DNA of 64,000 nucleotides from JBFLXR01 sp040757065 (GTDB lineage Bacteria; Pseudomonadota; Gammaproteobacteria; Burkholderiales; Gallionellaceae). Shown piece after piece: positions 37,037 through 46,720 of this stretch (within the stretch, counting starts at the first letter, position 1; each line of letters begins with the position of its first letter). Where the stretch lies: assembly GCA_040757065.1 (NCBI GenBank), contig JBFLXR010000011.1:1-64000 (forward strand). The letters run 5' to 3'. Under the pieces are notes generated by a model that was not told the DNA's origin, searched no databases, and saw nothing but the letters and a program-made list of their open reading frames with translations. A program made the position numbers and the translations under genes.

Positions 37037-38140
37037 ATGATGAACAAATGGCTCCGTACCTTCGCACTGTTCGCGCTACTGGCGGTCGGTGGACATGCTT
37101 ACGCCGAACGCATCAAGGATTTGGCCAGTATTCAGGGCGTGCGGGATAACCAGTTGATCGGTTACGGTTTGGTCGTAGGTTTGGATGGCAGCGGCGACCA
37201 GACGACCCAAACACCGTTCACCGTTCAAAGCGTGATTAACATGCTGTCGCAAATGGGCGTGAACCTGCCTGCCGCAACCAGCCTGCAACTGAAAAACGTA
37301 GCGGCGGTGATGGTGACTGCTACCTTGCCGCCATTTGCGCGTCCCGGTCAGATGATCGATATTACGGCCTCATCGCTGGGCAATGCGAAAAGTTTGCGCG
37401 GCGGTACGCTGCTGATGACGCCCTTGAAGGGTGCGGACGGGCAAGTGTATGCGATGGCACAGGGCAATCTGGCCGTCAGCGGTGCCGGTGCTTCGGCAAA
37501 CGGTTCGAAAACACAGGTGAATCACTTGAGTGTCGGACGGATTCCCGGCGGTGCGACAGTGGAGCGTTCGGTACCGACAGTGTTGGGGCAGGGCGACTAT
37601 ATACACCTAGAGTTGAATGCGACCGATTTTACGACTGCAACGCGCATTGCGGAAGCGATCAACCAGCAGGTGTCGCCCGATAGCGCCTCACCGTTGGATG
37701 GACGTACAGTGCAGGTACGCGCACCGGCAGGCAGCGCCAGAGTTGCTTTCTTATCTCAAATCGAGAATGTGCAGGTCGATCCGGCCGCGGGGATTGCGAA
37801 AGTCATTATTAATGCACGCACCGGTTCTGTGGTTATGAATCAGGCTGTGACGTTGGATAGCTGCGCAGTTTCTCACGGCAATCTGACAGTGGTGGTCAGT
37901 ACCGAAAACGCGGTGAGTCAGCCCGCGCCCTTCTCGGAAGGTAAAACGGTACAAACCAGCAATTCGACCATCGATATTAAGGCTGAGCCCGGTAATTTGC
38001 TGATGCTGAAACGCGGTGTTTCACTGAGCGATGTCGTGAAGTCGCTGAATTCTATCGGTGCAACGCCGCAGGATTTACTCGCGATCCTGCAAGCGATGAA
38101 ATCTTCCGGCGCGTTGCGTGCCGAGCTGGAGGTGATCTGA
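37037..38140 (+). CDS. flgI: Flagellar P-ring protein FlgI
   Basis: Periplasmic P-ring subunit, 367 residues from ATG 37037. Signal peptide at 1-23 (HAYA/ERIKD). Conserved [26 protein letters not shown] (core: [13 protein letters not shown]) and the C-terminal [25 protein letters not shown] nearby ATG at 37040 is an equal start candidate. Upstream in-frame codons to 36986 lie inside flgH and are rejected. FlgA is its assembly chaperone. Confidence 0.95.
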   Translation: MMNKWLRTFALFALLAVGGHAYAERIKDLASIQGVRDNQLIGYGLVVGLDGSGDQTTQTPFTVQSVINMLSQMGVNLPAATSLQLKNVAAVMVTATLPPFARPGQMIDITASSLGNAKSLRGGTLLMTPLKGADGQVYAMAQGNLAVSGAGASANGSKTQVNHLSVGRIPGGATVERSVPTVLGQGDYIHLELNATDFTTATRIAEAINQQVSPDSASPLDGRTVQVRAPAGSARVAFLSQIENVQVDPAAGIAKVIINARTGSVVMNQAVTLDSCAVSHGNLTVVVSTENAVSQPAPFSEGKTVQTSNSTIDIKAEPGNLLMLKRGVSLSDVVKSLNSIGATPQDLLAILQAMKSSGALRAELEVI

Positions 38141-39054
38141 TGAACATTCCGGGGGATATGGCTGCCAATCTGGCTGCGGACAGCAAGGCATTGGACAGCC
38201 TGCGCGTACAGGCCAAACATTCTCCGGACCAAGCGCTCAAGGCCGCTGCACAGCAGTTCGAGTCGGTGTTCCTGAGCATGATGTTGAAATCTATGCGTGA
38301 CGCCACGCCGCAAGACGGGATGTTCGACAACGAGCAAACCAAGATGTTTACTTCGATGCTGGATCAGCAATTGGCGCAAAACATTTCGAGCAAGGGTATG
38401 GGCTTGGCCGACATGATGGTTAAGCAGCTAAGCCGGCAAAACGGGATCGACCCAAAGCAACTGACTCAGAGCGCAGCCCTGCCGCAAGGGAGCGTTGCGC
38501 AAGCGAGTGCTCCGAGCAAGCTCGTTAAGCCCGATACGGCGGTGACCCAACCGAAAGCCGCGCCGACAGCGATTCCATCGGCATACAGCGAAAGTTTCCA
38601 ACGCGACTTTGTACAAAGCATGATGCCGCATGCGGCACAGGCCAGCCAGTCCACCGGCATTCCCGCTCATCTGATGGTCGGTCAGGCTGCGCTGGAAAGC
38701 GGGTGGGGCAAGCGGGAAATCCGCAATGCCGACGGTACGAACAGCCACAATTTGTTCGGTATTAAGGCAGGCAACAACTGGAAGGGAAAAGTGGCCGAAG
38801 TTGCAACGACGGAATACAAGAACGGGGTAGCTTATAAACAGGTGGAGAAATTCCGCTCTTATTCTTCGTTTGCGGAAGCATTTCAGGATTATGCTAGCCT
38901 CATTCGCGGCAATTCGAGATACGCCAATGTCATGCAGTATGGGAATAATGCCTACGGGTTTGCTCAGGCGCTGCAACAGGCAGGATATGCAACCGATCCG
39001 AAATACGCGGATAAGTTGATCGGCGTGATCGGGAAGGTTAGTGCGCTGGCGTAA
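38140..39054 (+). CDS. flgJ: Rod assembly protein and muramidase FlgJ
   Basis: Dual-domain FlgJ, 304 residues. N-terminal rod-cap region (about 1-110, AAQQFESVFLSMMLKSMRD) and C-terminal glucosaminidase domain (about 150-304) with AHLMVGQAALESGWGKREI and NLFGIKAGNNWKG, the Glu of LESGWG being the catalytic candidate. Its start overlaps the flgI stop (TGATG). Its stop codon is part of the flgK promoter. Confidence 0.95.
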   Translation: MNIPGDMAANLAADSKALDSLRVQAKHSPDQALKAAAQQFESVFLSMMLKSMRDATPQDGMFDNEQTKMFTSMLDQQLAQNISSKGMGLADMMVKQLSRQNGIDPKQLTQSAALPQGSVAQASAPSKLVKPDTAVTQPKAAPTAIPSAYSESFQRDFVQSMMPHAAQASQSTGIPAHLMVGQAALESGWGKREIRNADGTNSHNLFGIKAGNNWKGKVAEVATTEYKNGVAYKQVEKFRSYSSFAEAFQDYASLIRGNSRYANVMQYGNNAYGFAQALQQAGYATDPKYADKLIGVIGKVSALA

Positions 39055-39078
39055 AGATATATTCGGATTGGCCGATAT
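39052..39078 (+). promoter_or_regulatory. Sigma-28 promoter of flgKL
   Basis: TAAAGATA (39052-39059), 11 bases, GCCGATAT (39071-39078). The -35 box begins with the TAA stop codon of flgJ. It lies 39 bases before the flgK ATG, fitting late expression of the hook-filament junction genes in addition to read-through from the flg operon. Confidence 0.7.
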
Positions 39079-39117
39079 TAAACACAATAGTGCATACGGC
39101 AGAATGGAAACGAGATC

Positions 39118-41070
39118 ATGGTTGGTTCAATTTATAACATCGGTTTGACGGCGCTGAACGCGGCGCAGGCCGGGTTGGTGACCACCGAGCATAACATCGC
39201 CAATGCCAACACGGCCAATTATTCCCGTCAACAGAACGTACAGTCCGCGAATCAGCCGCAATTTTCCGGCTCAGGTTATTTCGGGCAGGGTGTCAATATT
39301 GCCAACGTAAAGCGCGCTTACAGCGATTTCCTGACGAAACAAGTGTTTCAGGAACAAGCCATGGCGGCGCAATACGATGCTTACTATGCGCAAATTCAGC
39401 AAGTCGACAGTTTACTGGGTGATACGAATTCCGGTTTGCTGTCGGCAGTGCAAGGTTTTTTCAATTCGGTGAACGGCGTCGGTGTGGCGAGTACTCCCGA
39501 GTCTCAGTCTGCTCGTCAATCCATGATTAGCGCGGGCAACGCCTTGGTTTCGAGGTTTCAGTCGATCGGGCAAACTCTGACCGATATTAATACTTCCGTT
39601 GAAAGACAAATTTCGTCCAGCGTCGCAACGATCAATAGTCTGGCGACGCAACTGGCATCGCTTAATCAGTCGATTATGTCGGCTCAGACCGCAGTTAACA
39701 CGCAGGCACCGAACGATCTGCTGGATAAGTTCGACAATTTGGTCGCACAATTGAATCAGGAAATTAAGGCGACGGTCGTGCAGCAGAGTGATGGCAGTTT
39801 CGGCGTATATATCGGCAATGGGCAACCCTTGGTGCTGGGAACGCAGGCGACCCAACTGACGACCGTTCGCGGCAATGCCGATCCTACGCGGATGGAAGTG
39901 GCCATTTCTTCGAATGGCGCAGCGGTGCATATCGATCAAACCAGCCTGCAGGGCGGAAAGCTGGGCGGAGTGATCGCATTTCGCACCAATACGCTGGATG
40001 CGGCTCAGAATTCGCTGGGACAGATCGCCATGGTGTTTGCGGATAGCTTCAATAAGCAGCACAGCATGGGGATGGACCTGAACGGGGCATTGGGCGGAAA
40101 TTTCTTTAATGTGCCGACGCCGACCACGACCGCGAATTTGCTGAATGCCGGAACCGGCGTGGTATCGACGACGCTGAGCAATGCGGCAACATTGACGGCC
40201 AGCGATTATAAGCTGACTTTCAACGGGGGCACGAGTTATACGCTGTTGCGCCTTTCGGATAATACGGCTACTAATCTTCCCGCGGGTTTGCCGCAAACAG
40301 TGGACGGCCTGACTTTTACGTTGAGCGCAGGTACGCCGACTGCCGGCGATAGCTTCCTGATCCGACCGACCGCTTCCGGAGCTGGTGGGATTACGATGGC
40401 AATCAGCGATCCGAATAAGGTCGCCGCAGCGACGCCGGTTCGTTCTGGGGCTGCGCTGACCAATCTGGGTACCGGCACGATCAGCGCGGCGACGGTGAAT
40501 GCGACCCCGACAACGCCTAATCCGGCTCATCCGACCACGGATTTGAATCTGCTGCAACCGATAACTATTACGTTTACGAGTGCGACGACCTATAACATTT
40601 CGACTGGCGTCGCTCCTGCCGCCCTGACACCGGTGGTAATCGGAGCTGCCTACACGGCCGGTTCGACTATTAGTTATAACGGTTGGTCGGTGCAGATCAG
40701 CGGTGCGCCCAAAACGACGGATGTTTTTACGGTAGTGCCGAACAGCAGTGCAAAAACTGATGGCACCAATGCACTGAAATTGTCGGGTTTGCAAACGCAA
40801 ACCACGGTAGGCGGCAGTTTGAGCTATGTGGGAGCGTATGCGCAGCTGGTGAGTCAGGTCGGCAGCAAAACCAATGAAATTAAAGTGGCGAGCGACTCGC
40901 AAAGTGCGATCGTAACGCAAGTTACGCAAGCTCAGCAGTCGGTTTCCGGGGTGAATCTGGATGAGGAGGCGTCGAATCTGATGCGCTATCAGCGTGCATA
41001 TCAGGCTGCTGGCAAGGCGATTCAGATTGCCAATACGCTCTTCGATACGATCCTGTCGTTAGGAAGGTAG
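39118..41070 (+). CDS. flgK: Hook-filament junction protein 1, FlgK
   Basis: 650 residues. N-terminal rod/hook-type motif (ALNAAQAGLVTTEHNIANANTANYSRQ core: TEHNIANANTANYSRQ), long Thr-rich variable domain (about 330-560), and C-terminal NLDEEASNLMRYQRAYQAAGK. It is longer than E. coli FlgK (547), the extra length being in the surface-exposed middle. Chaperone FlgN is in the window. Confidence 0.95.
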   Translation: MVGSIYNIGLTALNAAQAGLVTTEHNIANANTANYSRQQNVQSANQPQFSGSGYFGQGVNIANVKRAYSDFLTKQVFQEQAMAAQYDAYYAQIQQVDSLLGDTNSGLLSAVQGFFNSVNGVGVASTPESQSARQSMISAGNALVSRFQSIGQTLTDINTSVERQISSSVATINSLATQLASLNQSIMSAQTAVNTQAPNDLLDKFDNLVAQLNQEIKATVVQQSDGSFGVYIGNGQPLVLGTQATQLTTVRGNADPTRMEVAISSNGAAVHIDQTSLQGGKLGGVIAFRTNTLDAAQNSLGQIAMVFADSFNKQHSMGMDLNGALGGNFFNVPTPTTTANLLNAGTGVVSTTLSNAATLTASDYKLTFNGGTSYTLLRLSDNTATNLPAGLPQTVDGLTFTLSAGTPTAGDSFLIRPTASGAGGITMAISDPNKVAAATPVRSGAALTNLGTGTISAATVNATPTTPNPAHPTTDLNLLQPITITFTSATTYNISTGVAPAALTPVVIGAAYTAGSTISYNGWSVQISGAPKTTDVFTVVPNSSAKTDGTNALKLSGLQTQTTVGGSLSYVGAYAQLVSQVGSKTNEIKVASDSQSAIVTQVTQAQQSVSGVNLDEEASNLMRYQRAYQAAGKAIQIANTLFDTILSLGR

Positions 41071-41077
41071 GTGAATC

Positions 41078-42307
41078 ATGCGTCTTACCAATTATTCGGT
41101 TTACGACGTTAATGTCAATTCGCTGAATCAGCTTCAGGTCAAGCTGGCGCATTCGCAGCAGCAGTTGTCGACTGGACGCCGGATTGTCACGCCGGCCGAC
41201 GATCCTGCCGCAATGGCGCGTTCGATGGAAATTACGCAGGCCGATTCGCTGAATAACCAGTATGCAGCCAACCGCGTGGCGATTACCAATACGCTTTCTC
41301 TGACCGAAAATGCCTTATCCAGTGCAACGACGCTGTTGCAGGATATCAAAACGATTGCGATGACGGCGGGTAATACTTCGATCAGCAATGCCGATCGCCA
41401 AGTCAAGGCCACTGAGTTGCAGGGGCGCTTGACCGACTTGCTGGCGCTCGCGAATAGTACAGACGGCGCAGGTAGTTATTTGTTCTCGGGTTTTCAGGGC
41501 GGCACGGTGCCGTTTGTGATGAACGGCGCGAGTACGAGTTATCTCGGCGATGACGGTCAACGCATGATTCAGGTAAGCAGTTCGCGCACTATGGCTTCGA
41601 ATATTTCGGGGGCCGATGCTTTTATGCGCGTCAAGGACGGGAACGGCATATTTTCTGTGACGCCTGGTGCGGGAAATACCGGAAGTTCGTATTCGAGTAT
41701 GGGGGCGGTGATTAATCCGGCCGCGATGAATGGCAACAGCTATCAGGTACAGTTTACCGTAGCGGCTGGGGTAACGACCTATGTGGTGATGGATACGACG
41801 ACCGCAACGCAAGTTGCCCCGCCGCTGCCGGCGGTGAGTAGTCCGTATGTCAGCGGGCAGGCCATCACGTTTGGCGGCATGCAGATCAATGTGACAGGAT
41901 CGCCGGCCAACGGCGATACATACAATGTGCAGCCAAGCCAGAATACCAATGTTTTCTCGATTATTTCCAATTTTGCGACTGCGCTGGCGAACCCTGTTTC
42001 AACCAGCAATCCGGCATCGCAAGCGGCTTTCACGCAAAGTTTGAATACGGCACTGGCCGGGTTAGACTCCGCTTTAAGTTCGGTGTTGAATGTCCGTACA
42101 ACCGTCGGAGCCAGACTGAGCGAGGTCGATATACTGAACAGCAACGGCGAGGCGCTGGGGGCGCAGTATAAGCAGGCGATGTCGCAACTGATCGATCTCG
42201 ATTACAACAAGGCGATCAGCGATTTTTCGCAGCAGCTGACTATGCTGCAAGCGGCACAGAAATCGTTCAAGAGCATGATGGACATGACCTTGTTCAACTA
42301 TATGTAA
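41078..42307 (+). CDS. flgL: Hook-filament junction protein 3, FlgL
   Basis: 409 residues, flagellin-like ends: QLQVKLAHSQQQLSTGRRI near the N-terminus and the C-terminal coil LSEVDILNSNGEALGAQYKQ. The middle is longer than in the 317-residue E. coli protein. Seven bases after flgK; GGAAGGTAGG serves as ribosome-binding site. A strong terminator follows. Confidence 0.94.
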   Translation: MRLTNYSVYDVNVNSLNQLQVKLAHSQQQLSTGRRIVTPADDPAAMARSMEITQADSLNNQYAANRVAITNTLSLTENALSSATTLLQDIKTIAMTAGNTSISNADRQVKATELQGRLTDLLALANSTDGAGSYLFSGFQGGTVPFVMNGASTSYLGDDGQRMIQVSSSRTMASNISGADAFMRVKDGNGIFSVTPGAGNTGSSYSSMGAVINPAAMNGNSYQVQFTVAAGVTTYVVMDTTTATQVAPPLPAVSSPYVSGQAITFGGMQINVTGSPANGDTYNVQPSQNTNVFSIISNFATALANPVSTSNPASQAAFTQSLNTALAGLDSALSSVLNVRTTVGARLSEVDILNSNGEALGAQYKQAMSQLIDLDYNKAISDFSQQLTMLQAAQKSFKSMMDMTLFNYM

Positions 42308-42336
42308 TTCCTTATTTCGATTATTCCGACGCTGAA

Positions 42337-42373
42337 ACAAGCCCCCTTGTAACGATGGTTCAAGGGGGCTTGT
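42337..42373. terminator. Bidirectional terminator between flgL and fliR
   Basis: Perfect 13-base arms ACAAGCCCCCTTG (42337-42349) and CAAGGGGGCTTGT (42361-42373) with an 11-base loop. It ends the plus-strand flg operon and the convergent minus-strand fli operon, whose last codon is at 42380. U-runs are short on both sides (GCTTTCT; TTTCAG). Confidence 0.8.
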
Positions 42374-42379
42374 GCTTTC

Positions 42380-43171
42380 TCAGGGGCGAGGGGCGATTTG
42401 GTGCATGGCGCGCAGCATGGTGTCGATACCGTTGCGCGTGAATAATTCCAGCAACGGGGCGAGATAGGGGATGGAAAGCGCCAGCATGATCAAGCCGATA
42501 CTGAGGGTGATCGGGAAGCCGATTGCGAATAAATTGAGTTGAGGGGCGCTACGAGTCAGTACCCCGAGCGCAATGTTGGTAATAATCAGCGCACCAAGTA
42601 CCGGCAGGGAAAGTTGCAATGCGGATTTGAGAATGCTGCCCCCCCAAAGTGCAAGCGTGCGCCAGCCCTCTGCGGTCGGCGGGTGGGTGGTTACCGGAAA
42701 GGCTTGAAAACTGTTGGCCAGTGCTTCCAGCATGAGTAAGTGACCGTTCATGGCGAGGAAAGCCAGGGCGGCGATTAATCCGAGGAACTGTCCGACTACA
42801 GGGGTATACGATGCATTGACCGGGTCGTAGAAACTGGCGAACCCCAGACCCATTTGCAGGCCGATAATTTCACCGGCGGCTTCTACGGCAGTGAAAATAA
42901 GCCGAACAGTAAAACCCATGGCCATGCCGGCCATGATTTGCTGAAAAACCACGAAAATGCCGGCAGTGCTGCCTGGCTCTAAGCCGGGCTGTATTTCGAC
43001 GGTCGGACTGATGACGATGGTCAGTACAACGGCGAGCGCCACTTTAACCCGAGCCGGAATTTGCTTGTTGCCGAAAATCGGCGCTGTGCCTATGAAGGCC
43101 AGAATGCGAATCAGCGGGAACAAGAAAGCCGCCAGCCAAGCGGAGAGTTGCGCACTTGTGACGCTAATCAT
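42380..43171 (-). CDS. fliR: Flagellar export protein FliR
   Basis: Export-gate membrane protein, 263 residues, six hydrophobic segments, with the conserved VALAVVLTIVISP and MGLGFASFYDP regions (QMGLGFASFYDPVN). Last gene of the fliF-R operon, 9 bases after fliQ. Confidence 0.95.
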   Translation of the reverse strand: MISVTSAQLSAWLAAFLFPLIRILAFIGTAPIFGNKQIPARVKVALAVVLTIVISPTVEIQPGLEPGSTAGIFVVFQQIMAGMAMGFTVRLIFTAVEAAGEIIGLQMGLGFASFYDPVNASYTPVVGQFLGLIAALAFLAMNGHLLMLEALANSFQAFPVTTHPPTAEGWRTLALWGGSILKSALQLSLPVLGALIITNIALGVLTRSAPQLNLFAIGFPITLSIGLIMLALSIPYLAPLLELFTRNGIDTMLRAMHQIAPRP

Positions 43172-43180
43172 GATGACGGT

Positions 43181-43450
43181 TTACCCCACCATTAAGGGGA
43201 TGCCGCTGTACAGCTTCTGAATATAATCGAGGAGCATGCCGATCATCCACGGCCCGGCCAGAATGAGTACTGCGCACATGGCGACCAACTTGGGAATGAA
43301 TGAGAGCGTCATTTCGTTGATCTGGGTTGCGGCCTGAAAGATACTGATCAGCAAGCCGATCAGAAGCGCGCTCAATAACATGGGCGCAGACACCAGCAGG
43401 GTGAGTTCCAATGCCTGCCGGGCGAGAGTCATAACGCTTTCCGGGGTCAT
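43181..43450 (-). CDS. fliQ: Flagellar export protein FliQ
   Basis: 89 residues with two membrane helices, the usual FliQ size. Conserved QALELTLLVSAPMLL and QAATQINEMTLSFIPK. Ten bases after fliP and 9 before fliR. Confidence 0.96.
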   Translation of the reverse strand: MTPESVMTLARQALELTLLVSAPMLLSALLIGLLISIFQAATQINEMTLSFIPKLVAMCAVLILAGPWMIGMLLDYIQKLYSGIPLMVG

Positions 43451-43460
43451 GGGCGGCCTT

Positions 43461-44207
43461 TCAGGTGTAGAAACTCTGTACGAGCGAACCGATCAGCAGG
43501 TTCCAGCCGTCGGCCAATACGAACAACATAATTTTGAACGGTAGCGAAACCACAGCCGGGGAAACCATCATCATACCCATCGACATCAGTACGCTTGCCA
43601 CAATCATATCGATAATCAGGAAGGGGATGAAGACAACAAAACCGATTTGGAAGGCGGTTTTCAATTCGCTGGTGACGTAGGCCGGCACCAGAATTTTCAT
43701 GGGTGTTTCTTCCGGGCTTTGCAAGGCGGGCGAATTGGATATTTTTACGAATAGCGCCAAGTCGGTTTCGCGGGTCTGGCGCAACATGAAGGTTTTTAGC
43801 GGCAGGCTTGCTTTTTCGAGCGCTTCTTCCATGCCGATTTTGTTTTCGTTATAGGGCAGGTAGGCTTCGCTGTAGATTTTTTCGAAAACCGGCGACATAA
43901 CGAAAAATGTCAGGAATAGCGCCAGACCGATCAGCACTTGATTCGGCGGCGAGGCATTGGTGCCGATCGCGGAGCGGAGCAGGGAGAGCACAATGACGAT
44001 GCGAGTAAAGCCTGTCATGAGCAGCAGAATCGCCGGTAGGAACGACAGGGAGGTAATAAGTATCAGGGTTTGCAGGCCGAGCGAATAGGTTTGCCCGCCG
44101 CCCGGTGCCGGGGTGCTGGTGAAGGCCGGAAAACCCGCTTCGGCGGCATGCGCCAGCGGAACCCACATGACCGCCAGAATGAGGGCGGTTAAAACTTTAC
44201 GCAGCAT
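43461..44207 (-). CDS. fliP: Flagellar export protein FliP
   Basis: Core of the FliPQR export channel, 248 residues from ATG 44207. Cleavable signal peptide at 1-21 (LAHA/AEAG) and conserved [37 protein letters not shown] and [14 protein letters not shown]. An upstream in-frame start at 44342 falls inside fliO and lacks family similarity. Overlaps fliO by 11 bases. Confidence 0.95.
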   Translation of the reverse strand: MLRKVLTALILAVMWVPLAHAAEAGFPAFTSTPAPGGGQTYSLGLQTLILITSLSFLPAILLLMTGFTRIVIVLSLLRSAIGTNASPPNQVLIGLALFLTFFVMSPVFEKIYSEAYLPYNENKIGMEEALEKASLPLKTFMLRQTRETDLALFVKISNSPALQSPEETPMKILVPAYVTSELKTAFQIGFVVFIPFLIIDMIVASVLMSMGMMMVSPAVVSLPFKIMLFVLADGWNLLIGSLVQSFYT

Positions 44208-44637
44208 TGCGCTTCTCCGCGATTTGCTTAAGCCAGCTTTGGAAACGTGTTTCACCGGGAGGCATTTCGTCCGACTGCACGGGTGTAACATCTTTCGGGA
44301 GGGTGTGCAGGGTCTGCACATTGCCGGGGGCAACCCCGACAACCAGCCAAGTGTCTTTAACTTCGATCAGCAGGATGCGTTCGCGTTGACCGACTGCAAT
44401 TCCGCTTATCACCTTGAGTTGTTTGCCGAGCCCGTGTTGCGGCAGATTCATGCGTTTCAGCAGCCAGGCGACCAAACCGATTATGCCAAGTACCAGAGCA
44501 AGGCTGAATATGACTTGCAAAACGCTACCGGCCGACAATGCCTCGGGCGGCGTATAGGCCGGGCGTGCAACCGTTTGCGCAAACGCGCTGCCACAGCTTA
44601 GCGAAGCAGCGGCAAGCAGGTGACGAATATATTTCAT
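44197..44637 (-). CDS. fliO: Flagellar export accessory protein FliO
   Basis: 146 residues: signal-like segment at 1-20 (FAQ), membrane helix at about 38-58, and a cytoplasmic FliO domain ([35 protein letters not shown]). Stabilises FliP during export-gate assembly. Its ATG overlaps the fliN stop (ATGA). Confidence 0.93.
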   Translation of the reverse strand: MKYIRHLLAAASLSCGSAFAQTVARPAYTPPEALSAGSVLQVIFSLALVLGIIGLVAWLLKRMNLPQHGLGKQLKVISGIAVGQRERILLIEVKDTWLVVGVAPGNVQTLHTLPKDVTPVQSDEMPPGETRFQSWLKQIAEKRNAA

Positions 44638-45029
44638 CGATTGAGGCGGCGCAGACGTTCGGAAGGGGTAATAATATCGGTCAAGCGAATGCCGAGCTTG
44701 TCGTTTACGACCACCACTTCGCCCTGAGCGATCAGGAAACCGTTAATCAGCACGTCGAGCGGTTCGCCAGCCATGCCGGACAATTCCACCACGGAGCCTT
44801 GCGCTAGTTGCAGCAGGTTCTTGATCGGCATTTTCGCGCGTCCAAGTTCCACGGTTAGTGTGACTGGGATGTCCAGAATCATGTCGAGATCGTTCTGCGA
44901 GGTGATCCCGGCAGGTGTGTCGCTGAACTGTTGAAAGACATGCGGCTGGGCGTTCTGACCCGGTTGTGCATCGGCTGCTGCTTGTTCTGCCAGTGCCGCG
45001 CCCCAATCGTCTCCGATTTCGTCATTCAT
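44634..45029 (-). CDS. fliN: Flagellar switch protein FliN
   Basis: C-ring protein, 131 residues. The C-terminal SPOA domain reads DIPVTLTVELGRAKMPIKNLLQL and GQVVVVNDKLGIRLTDI-like (GEVVVVNDKLGIRL). I chose ATG 45029 (MNDEIGDDWGAAL); the frame extends 7 codons upstream without support. Overlaps fliM by 8 bases. Part of the rotor platform that responds to CheY-P. Confidence 0.95.
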   Translation of the reverse strand: MNDEIGDDWGAALAEQAAADAQPGQNAQPHVFQQFSDTPAGITSQNDLDMILDIPVTLTVELGRAKMPIKNLLQLAQGSVVELSGMAGEPLDVLINGFLIAQGEVVVVNDKLGIRLTDIITPSERLRRLNR

Positions 45030-46032
45030 GGTCTTCTTCTCCCTTTGCAAGCGCTTCTTTGTACGACTCCGAAGCGATAACCTTTTCTACTTTCAGTGCA
45101 TACTGGCCGTTTGAAATGCCGTATTTGCATTCCATGACGGGAACCGCACCGATTTGTGCCTTGATAATTTCATCGACCTCGATCGGGATAACGTCGCCGA
45201 CCTTCATCTTCATCGCGGTTTCGAAGGTGATTTTGGCGCGACCGAGCACGGCGACCAGTTCGGTTTCTGCCGATTGAATCTGCTGAGACAACAGGCGCAA
45301 CCAGCGTTTATCGGCAGCCAGATGTTCGCCCTGCATGCTGCTGTATAGTAGTTCGCGGATCGGTTCGATCATCGAATAGGGGAAGCACATATGTACCGGC
45401 CCCCCGGTGCCGCCGAACTCAACCTCGAAGGCGGTGACGACGACCACCTCGTTCGGCGCGGCAATGTTGGCGAACTGCGGATTCATTTCCGAGCGGACGA
45501 ACTCGAATTCGAGTTTATGCACGGCTTCCCATGCTTTCTCGAACGATTCGAATAGGACGGCGAGTAACTTATGAATGATTCGTTGTTCGGTCAGTGTAAA
45601 TTCCCGCCCCTCGACTCGGGTATGGAAGCGCCCGTCGCCGCCGAACATACTGTCGATGACCATGAACACCAGATTCGGGTCGATAACCAGCAGCGCATGT
45701 CCGCGCAATGGTTTGGCCTGAACTAGGTTGAAGTTCGAAGGAACCGGCAGGTTGCGAATAAATTCGCCGTATTTTTGTACGCGCACCTGACCTACCGAAA
45801 TTTCCGGCGTACGGCGGATCAGGTTGAACAGGGCGATACGGAACAAGCGCGCAAAACGCTCGTTGATGACTTCCATGGTCGGCATGCGACCACGGACGAT
45901 GCGTTCTTGCGAGGCAAGATTATACGGACGGACGTTGCCCGAATCTTCTTCCTGCGGCGTATCGTCGACCTCTCCCGTGACCCCCTGAAGCAGGGAGTCA
46001 ACTTCGTCCTGGGAGAGAAATTCGTTGCTCAT
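45022..46032 (-). CDS. fliM: Flagellar switch protein FliM
   Basis: C-ring protein that binds CheY-P, 336 residues. N-terminal CheY-binding segment FLSQDEVDSLLQGV (4-17), middle domain (GQVRVQKYGEFIRNLPVPSNFN core: EFIRNLPVPSNFN), and C-terminal SPOA domain (KMKVGDVIPIE). Six bases after fliL. Confidence 0.97.
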   Translation of the reverse strand: MSNEFLSQDEVDSLLQGVTGEVDDTPQEEDSGNVRPYNLASQERIVRGRMPTMEVINERFARLFRIALFNLIRRTPEISVGQVRVQKYGEFIRNLPVPSNFNLVQAKPLRGHALLVIDPNLVFMVIDSMFGGDGRFHTRVEGREFTLTEQRIIHKLLAVLFESFEKAWEAVHKLEFEFVRSEMNPQFANIAAPNEVVVVTAFEVEFGGTGGPVHMCFPYSMIEPIRELLYSSMQGEHLAADKRWLRLLSQQIQSAETELVAVLGRAKITFETAMKMKVGDVIPIEVDEIIKAQIGAVPVMECKYGISNGQYALKVEKVIASESYKEALAKGEEDHE

Positions 46033-46038
46033 GATCGA

Positions 46039-46620
46039 TTACGATCCGATAAGGAAGGGATCGAGCAAAACATCGACAATGCCGGCGCTCTTATCGGGGC
46101 CGGCTTCGGCATGGCCGCCTTCCTGTGCGCCTTCTTCGCCATGCTCGGCAGATTTTTTCGAGCCGCCGCTCTTCTTGATCTCAAGAATGCTTTCGGCTTC
46201 GGCGCTGATTTCCTTGCTCAGGTTTTTCTGCCCGTCGGGTGCGGTAAGCTGTCCTGCGGATTTGGAGGAAATCAGTTGGCGCACACGACTGCGAAGCTCT
46301 ACTTCGCGAGCCTTAATTTTTTCTTCCAGCTTATAGTCGTAAATTTTGAATGCTACACCGACTTGCAATAGCAAGCTGCCTTGCTCATCCGGTTGCAGAT
46401 TGGCAGTGATCGTGCCGATCGATACATATTTCGGTTCCGGCAGAGGAGGCGGAGCTGCATGCTCTTCATGGTGGCCACCGGGACCCATAGTAAAGAACCA
46501 GCCTGCGCCTGCACCCGCGAGCAGTACAACTGCCGCGACGATGATCAAGAGTTTTTTCTTGCCGCCGCCCTTGGCTTCTCCGCCTTCGGCAGGCGCTGCT
46601 TTCTTATCGGTCTTGGCCAT
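46039..46620 (-). CDS. fliL: Flagellar basal-body protein FliL
   Basis: Stator-associated membrane protein, 193 residues. A Lys/Gly-rich cytoplasmic start is followed by one membrane helix (about 27-46) and a periplasmic FliL domain (YVSIGTITANLQPDEQGSLLLQVG core: LLLQVGVAFKIYD). It has an extra acidic Gly/His-rich tail (about 145-180). Separated from fliK by 100 bases in which I saw no clear promoter or terminator. Confidence 0.93.
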   Translation of the reverse strand: MAKTDKKAAPAEGGEAKGGGKKKLLIIVAAVVLLAGAGAGWFFTMGPGGHHEEHAAPPPLPEPKYVSIGTITANLQPDEQGSLLLQVGVAFKIYDYKLEEKIKAREVELRSRVRQLISSKSAGQLTAPDGQKNLSKEISAEAESILEIKKSGGSKKSAEHGEEGAQEGGHAEAGPDKSAGIVDVLLDPFLIGS

Positions 46621-46720
46621 TTGTATCTATCCCTCTGGTTCTGTCAGTATTAGTTTATTCGGAATGCGTGCGCAGCCATCTGGCAAATACGCCGGTACAA
46701 CGGCCTTATTTTACCTGCTA

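Noticed and set aside
39412..40929. Long open frame opposite flgK (505 codons), and similar long frames opposite flgD/flgE (32780-34195), flgG/flgH (35469-36848) and cheA (8612-9766)
   Set aside because: They mirror well-recognised genes, have compositionally odd His/Arg-rich translations and no ribosome-binding sites; they are coding shadows.
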